DNA of 64,000 bases from Actinomycetales bacterium (GTDB lineage Bacteria > Actinomycetota > Actinomycetes > Mycobacteriales > Micromonosporaceae): the NCBI GenBank assembly GCA_002919305.1, contig PKFB01000064.1, positions 1-64,000 on the forward strand. The letters are read 5' to 3'. How positions within the stretch are numbered: the first letter of the stretch is position 1; each line of letters begins with the position of its first letter. Below are positions 63,070 to 64,000 of this stretch, piece after piece. A program made the position numbers and the translations under genes. The notes below the pieces were generated by a model. The model worked only from the letters and a program-made list of their open reading frames with translations, made no database searches and was not told the origin of the DNA.

Positions 63070-64000
63070 ATGGCCGCATCGAACAGATCAGTACCGACCG
63101 AGGAAGAGATCCGGCGCGCCCCCAAGGTCCTGCTGCACGACCACTTGGACGGGGGCCTGCGCCCGTCCACCATCATCGAACTAGCTGACGCCGTCGGTTA
63201 CGACCGGTTGCCTGCCCGGGAGCCCGAAGCCCTGGGGCGTTGGTTTGTGGAGGCCGCCGATTCCGGGTCGCTGGAGCGTTACCTGGAGACCTTCACGCAC
63301 ACCGTCGCGGTCATGCAGACAGCCGAAGCGTTGCACCGCGTGGCTGCCGAGTGCGCGTTTGATCTCGCCGCCGACGGCGTCGTGTACGCCGAAGTGAGGT
63401 TCGCCCCCGAACTGCACACGGAGGCCGGGCTCTCCTTGGAGCAGGTGATCGAGGCGGTGCTCGACGGCTTCGCCGACGGCACCCGTCAGGCCGCCGAGGC
63501 CGGCTATCAGATCCGAGTGGGGACATTGCTGACCGCCATCCGGCACGCCGCCCGTTCCATGGAGATCGCCCAGCTGGCGGTTCGCTACCGAGACATCGGC
63601 GTCGTCGGCTTCGACATCGCAGGGGCTGAGGCTGGGTACCCACCCACCCGACACCTGGACGCCTTCGAGTACCTGCAGCGTGAGAACGCGCATTTCACGA
63701 TCCACGCTGGTGAGGCGTTTGGGCTCCCCAGCATCTGGCAGGCGATCCAGTGGTGTGGCGCCGACCGGCTGGGACACGGAGTGCGCATCGTCGATGACAT
63801 CGTCCCCGGCCCGCAGGGCGGTGCGGAGGGGGCGAAGCTCGGGCGACTGGCCGCCTACATCAGGGACAAGCGCATCCCTCTTGAGCTGTGCCCGTCATCC
63901 AATGTGCAGACCGGCGCGGCTCGGTCGATCGCGGAACACCCGATCGGACTCCTCACCCAGCTGCGGTTCCGGGTCACCGTCAACACCGACAACCGTCTGA
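63070..64000 (+). CDS. add: Adenosine deaminase, C-terminus cut by window edge
   Basis: 310 residues are visible. Zinc ligands H23 and H25 in [15 protein letters not shown], the substrate-binding [13 protein letters not shown], catalytic E215 in [19 protein letters not shown] (catalytic His), [14 protein letters not shown] and the start of the final zinc Asp motif (NTDN). It deaminates adenosine/deoxyadenosine to inosines. It often follows deoA directly in Streptomyces; here about 7 kb separates them and it has its own leaderless-type promoter. The out-of-frame ATG at 63060 is not the start. Confidence 0.95.
   Translation, partial: MAASNRSVPTEEEIRRAPKVLLHDHLDGGLRPSTIIELADAVGYDRLPAREPEALGRWFVEAADSGSLERYLETFTHTVAVMQTAEALHRVAAECAFDLAADGVVYAEVRFAPELHTEAGLSLEQVIEAVLDGFADGTRQAAEAGYQIRVGTLLTAIRHAARSMEIAQLAVRYRDIGVVGFDIAGAEAGYPPTRHLDAFEYLQRENAHFTIHAGEAFGLPSIWQAIQWCGADRLGHGVRIVDDIVPGPQGGAEGAKLGRLAAYIRDKRIPLELCPSSNVQTGAARSIAEHPIGLLTQLRFRVTVNTDNRL

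Overview
The window is a 64-kb piece of a high-GC actinobacterial chromosome. GTG and TTG starts are frequent, operons are tightly overlapped (ATGA/GTGA junctions), and lipoprotein and Tat signals are common. The gene orders pcrA - M23 peptidase - B12-binding protein - sucC - sucD - PerM-like protein - purN - purH and trpS - 2H phosphoesterase - YihY - SCO4848-like protein - BMP transporter - cdd - deoA - (add) are conserved in Streptomyces and relatives. With a xylanase, a GH42 beta-galactosidase and several sugar/peptide importers, a filamentous saprophyte of the Streptomycetales/Streptosporangiales/Nocardiopsaceae type is likely; I cannot name a genus. No rRNA, tRNA, insertion sequence, prophage or CRISPR array was recognised.

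Layout. 1-1.0 kb: truncated PIG-L deacetylase and chorismate mutase (minus strand). 1.5-7.4 kb: complete dipeptide/oligopeptide ABC importer (binding protein, two permeases, two ATPases). 7.5-21.9 kb: housekeeping block with PcrA helicase, LytM-type peptidase, a stand-alone cobalamin-binding domain, succinyl-CoA ligase, PerM-like membrane protein, PurN/PurH, an orphan DppD-like ATPase, and a Na+/H+ antiporter translationally coupled to a UBP zinc finger. 22-27.3 kb: LDH-type malate dehydrogenase, RibD-like reductase, PhoD phosphatase and eukaryote-type isocitrate dehydrogenase, so four TCA-cycle genes lie in the window. 27.4-30.1 kb: gene-poor accessory stretch with a degenerate DUF559/AbiEi-like protein, a Dabb protein and a previously unannotated DUF2000 pseudogene. 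30.1-39.8 kb: galactoside module, with GH42 - DeoR - galT - galE - galK on the minus strand and a divergent sugar ABC importer lacking its own ATPase. 40-48.3 kb: GT87-type transferase, an ECF sigma factor paired with a membrane-anchored Asp-box propeller protein, trpS, 2H phosphoesterase, YihY, an orphan TetR with a perfect operator, and two small membrane proteins. 48.7-56.1 kb: nucleoside importer (BMP lipoprotein, double ATPase, two permeases) with cytidine deaminase and thymidine phosphorylase. 56.1-62.2 kb: interposed block with a second sigma factor/membrane-protein pair, GH10 xylanase, DUF4272 protein and MMPL transporter. 63.1-64 kb: truncated adenosine deaminase.

How it fits together. 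The nucleoside block imports and salvages nucleosides (Cdd, DeoA, Add). The galactoside block imports, hydrolyses and feeds galactose to the Leloir pathway. sucCD, icd and mdh serve central carbon flux, and purN/purH the last folate-dependent steps of IMP synthesis. Most convergent gene pairs are separated by a strong hairpin without a T-run; only the sucD terminator has a clear T-run. Several genes start 6-10 nt after a TAnnnT box and are leaderless candidates.

The best leads for something undescribed are the ECF sigma factor with an extracellular Asp-box propeller partner (41.5-43.5 kb), a second sigma/single-pass pair (56.1-57.7 kb), a dispersed 22-nt hairpin repeat (28.3 and 62.3 kb), a long hairpin carrying a tandem 12-mer (23.1 kb), and a strong preference for GTA-CGN codon pairs across the window. 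All calls come from reading sequence; no database search was run.
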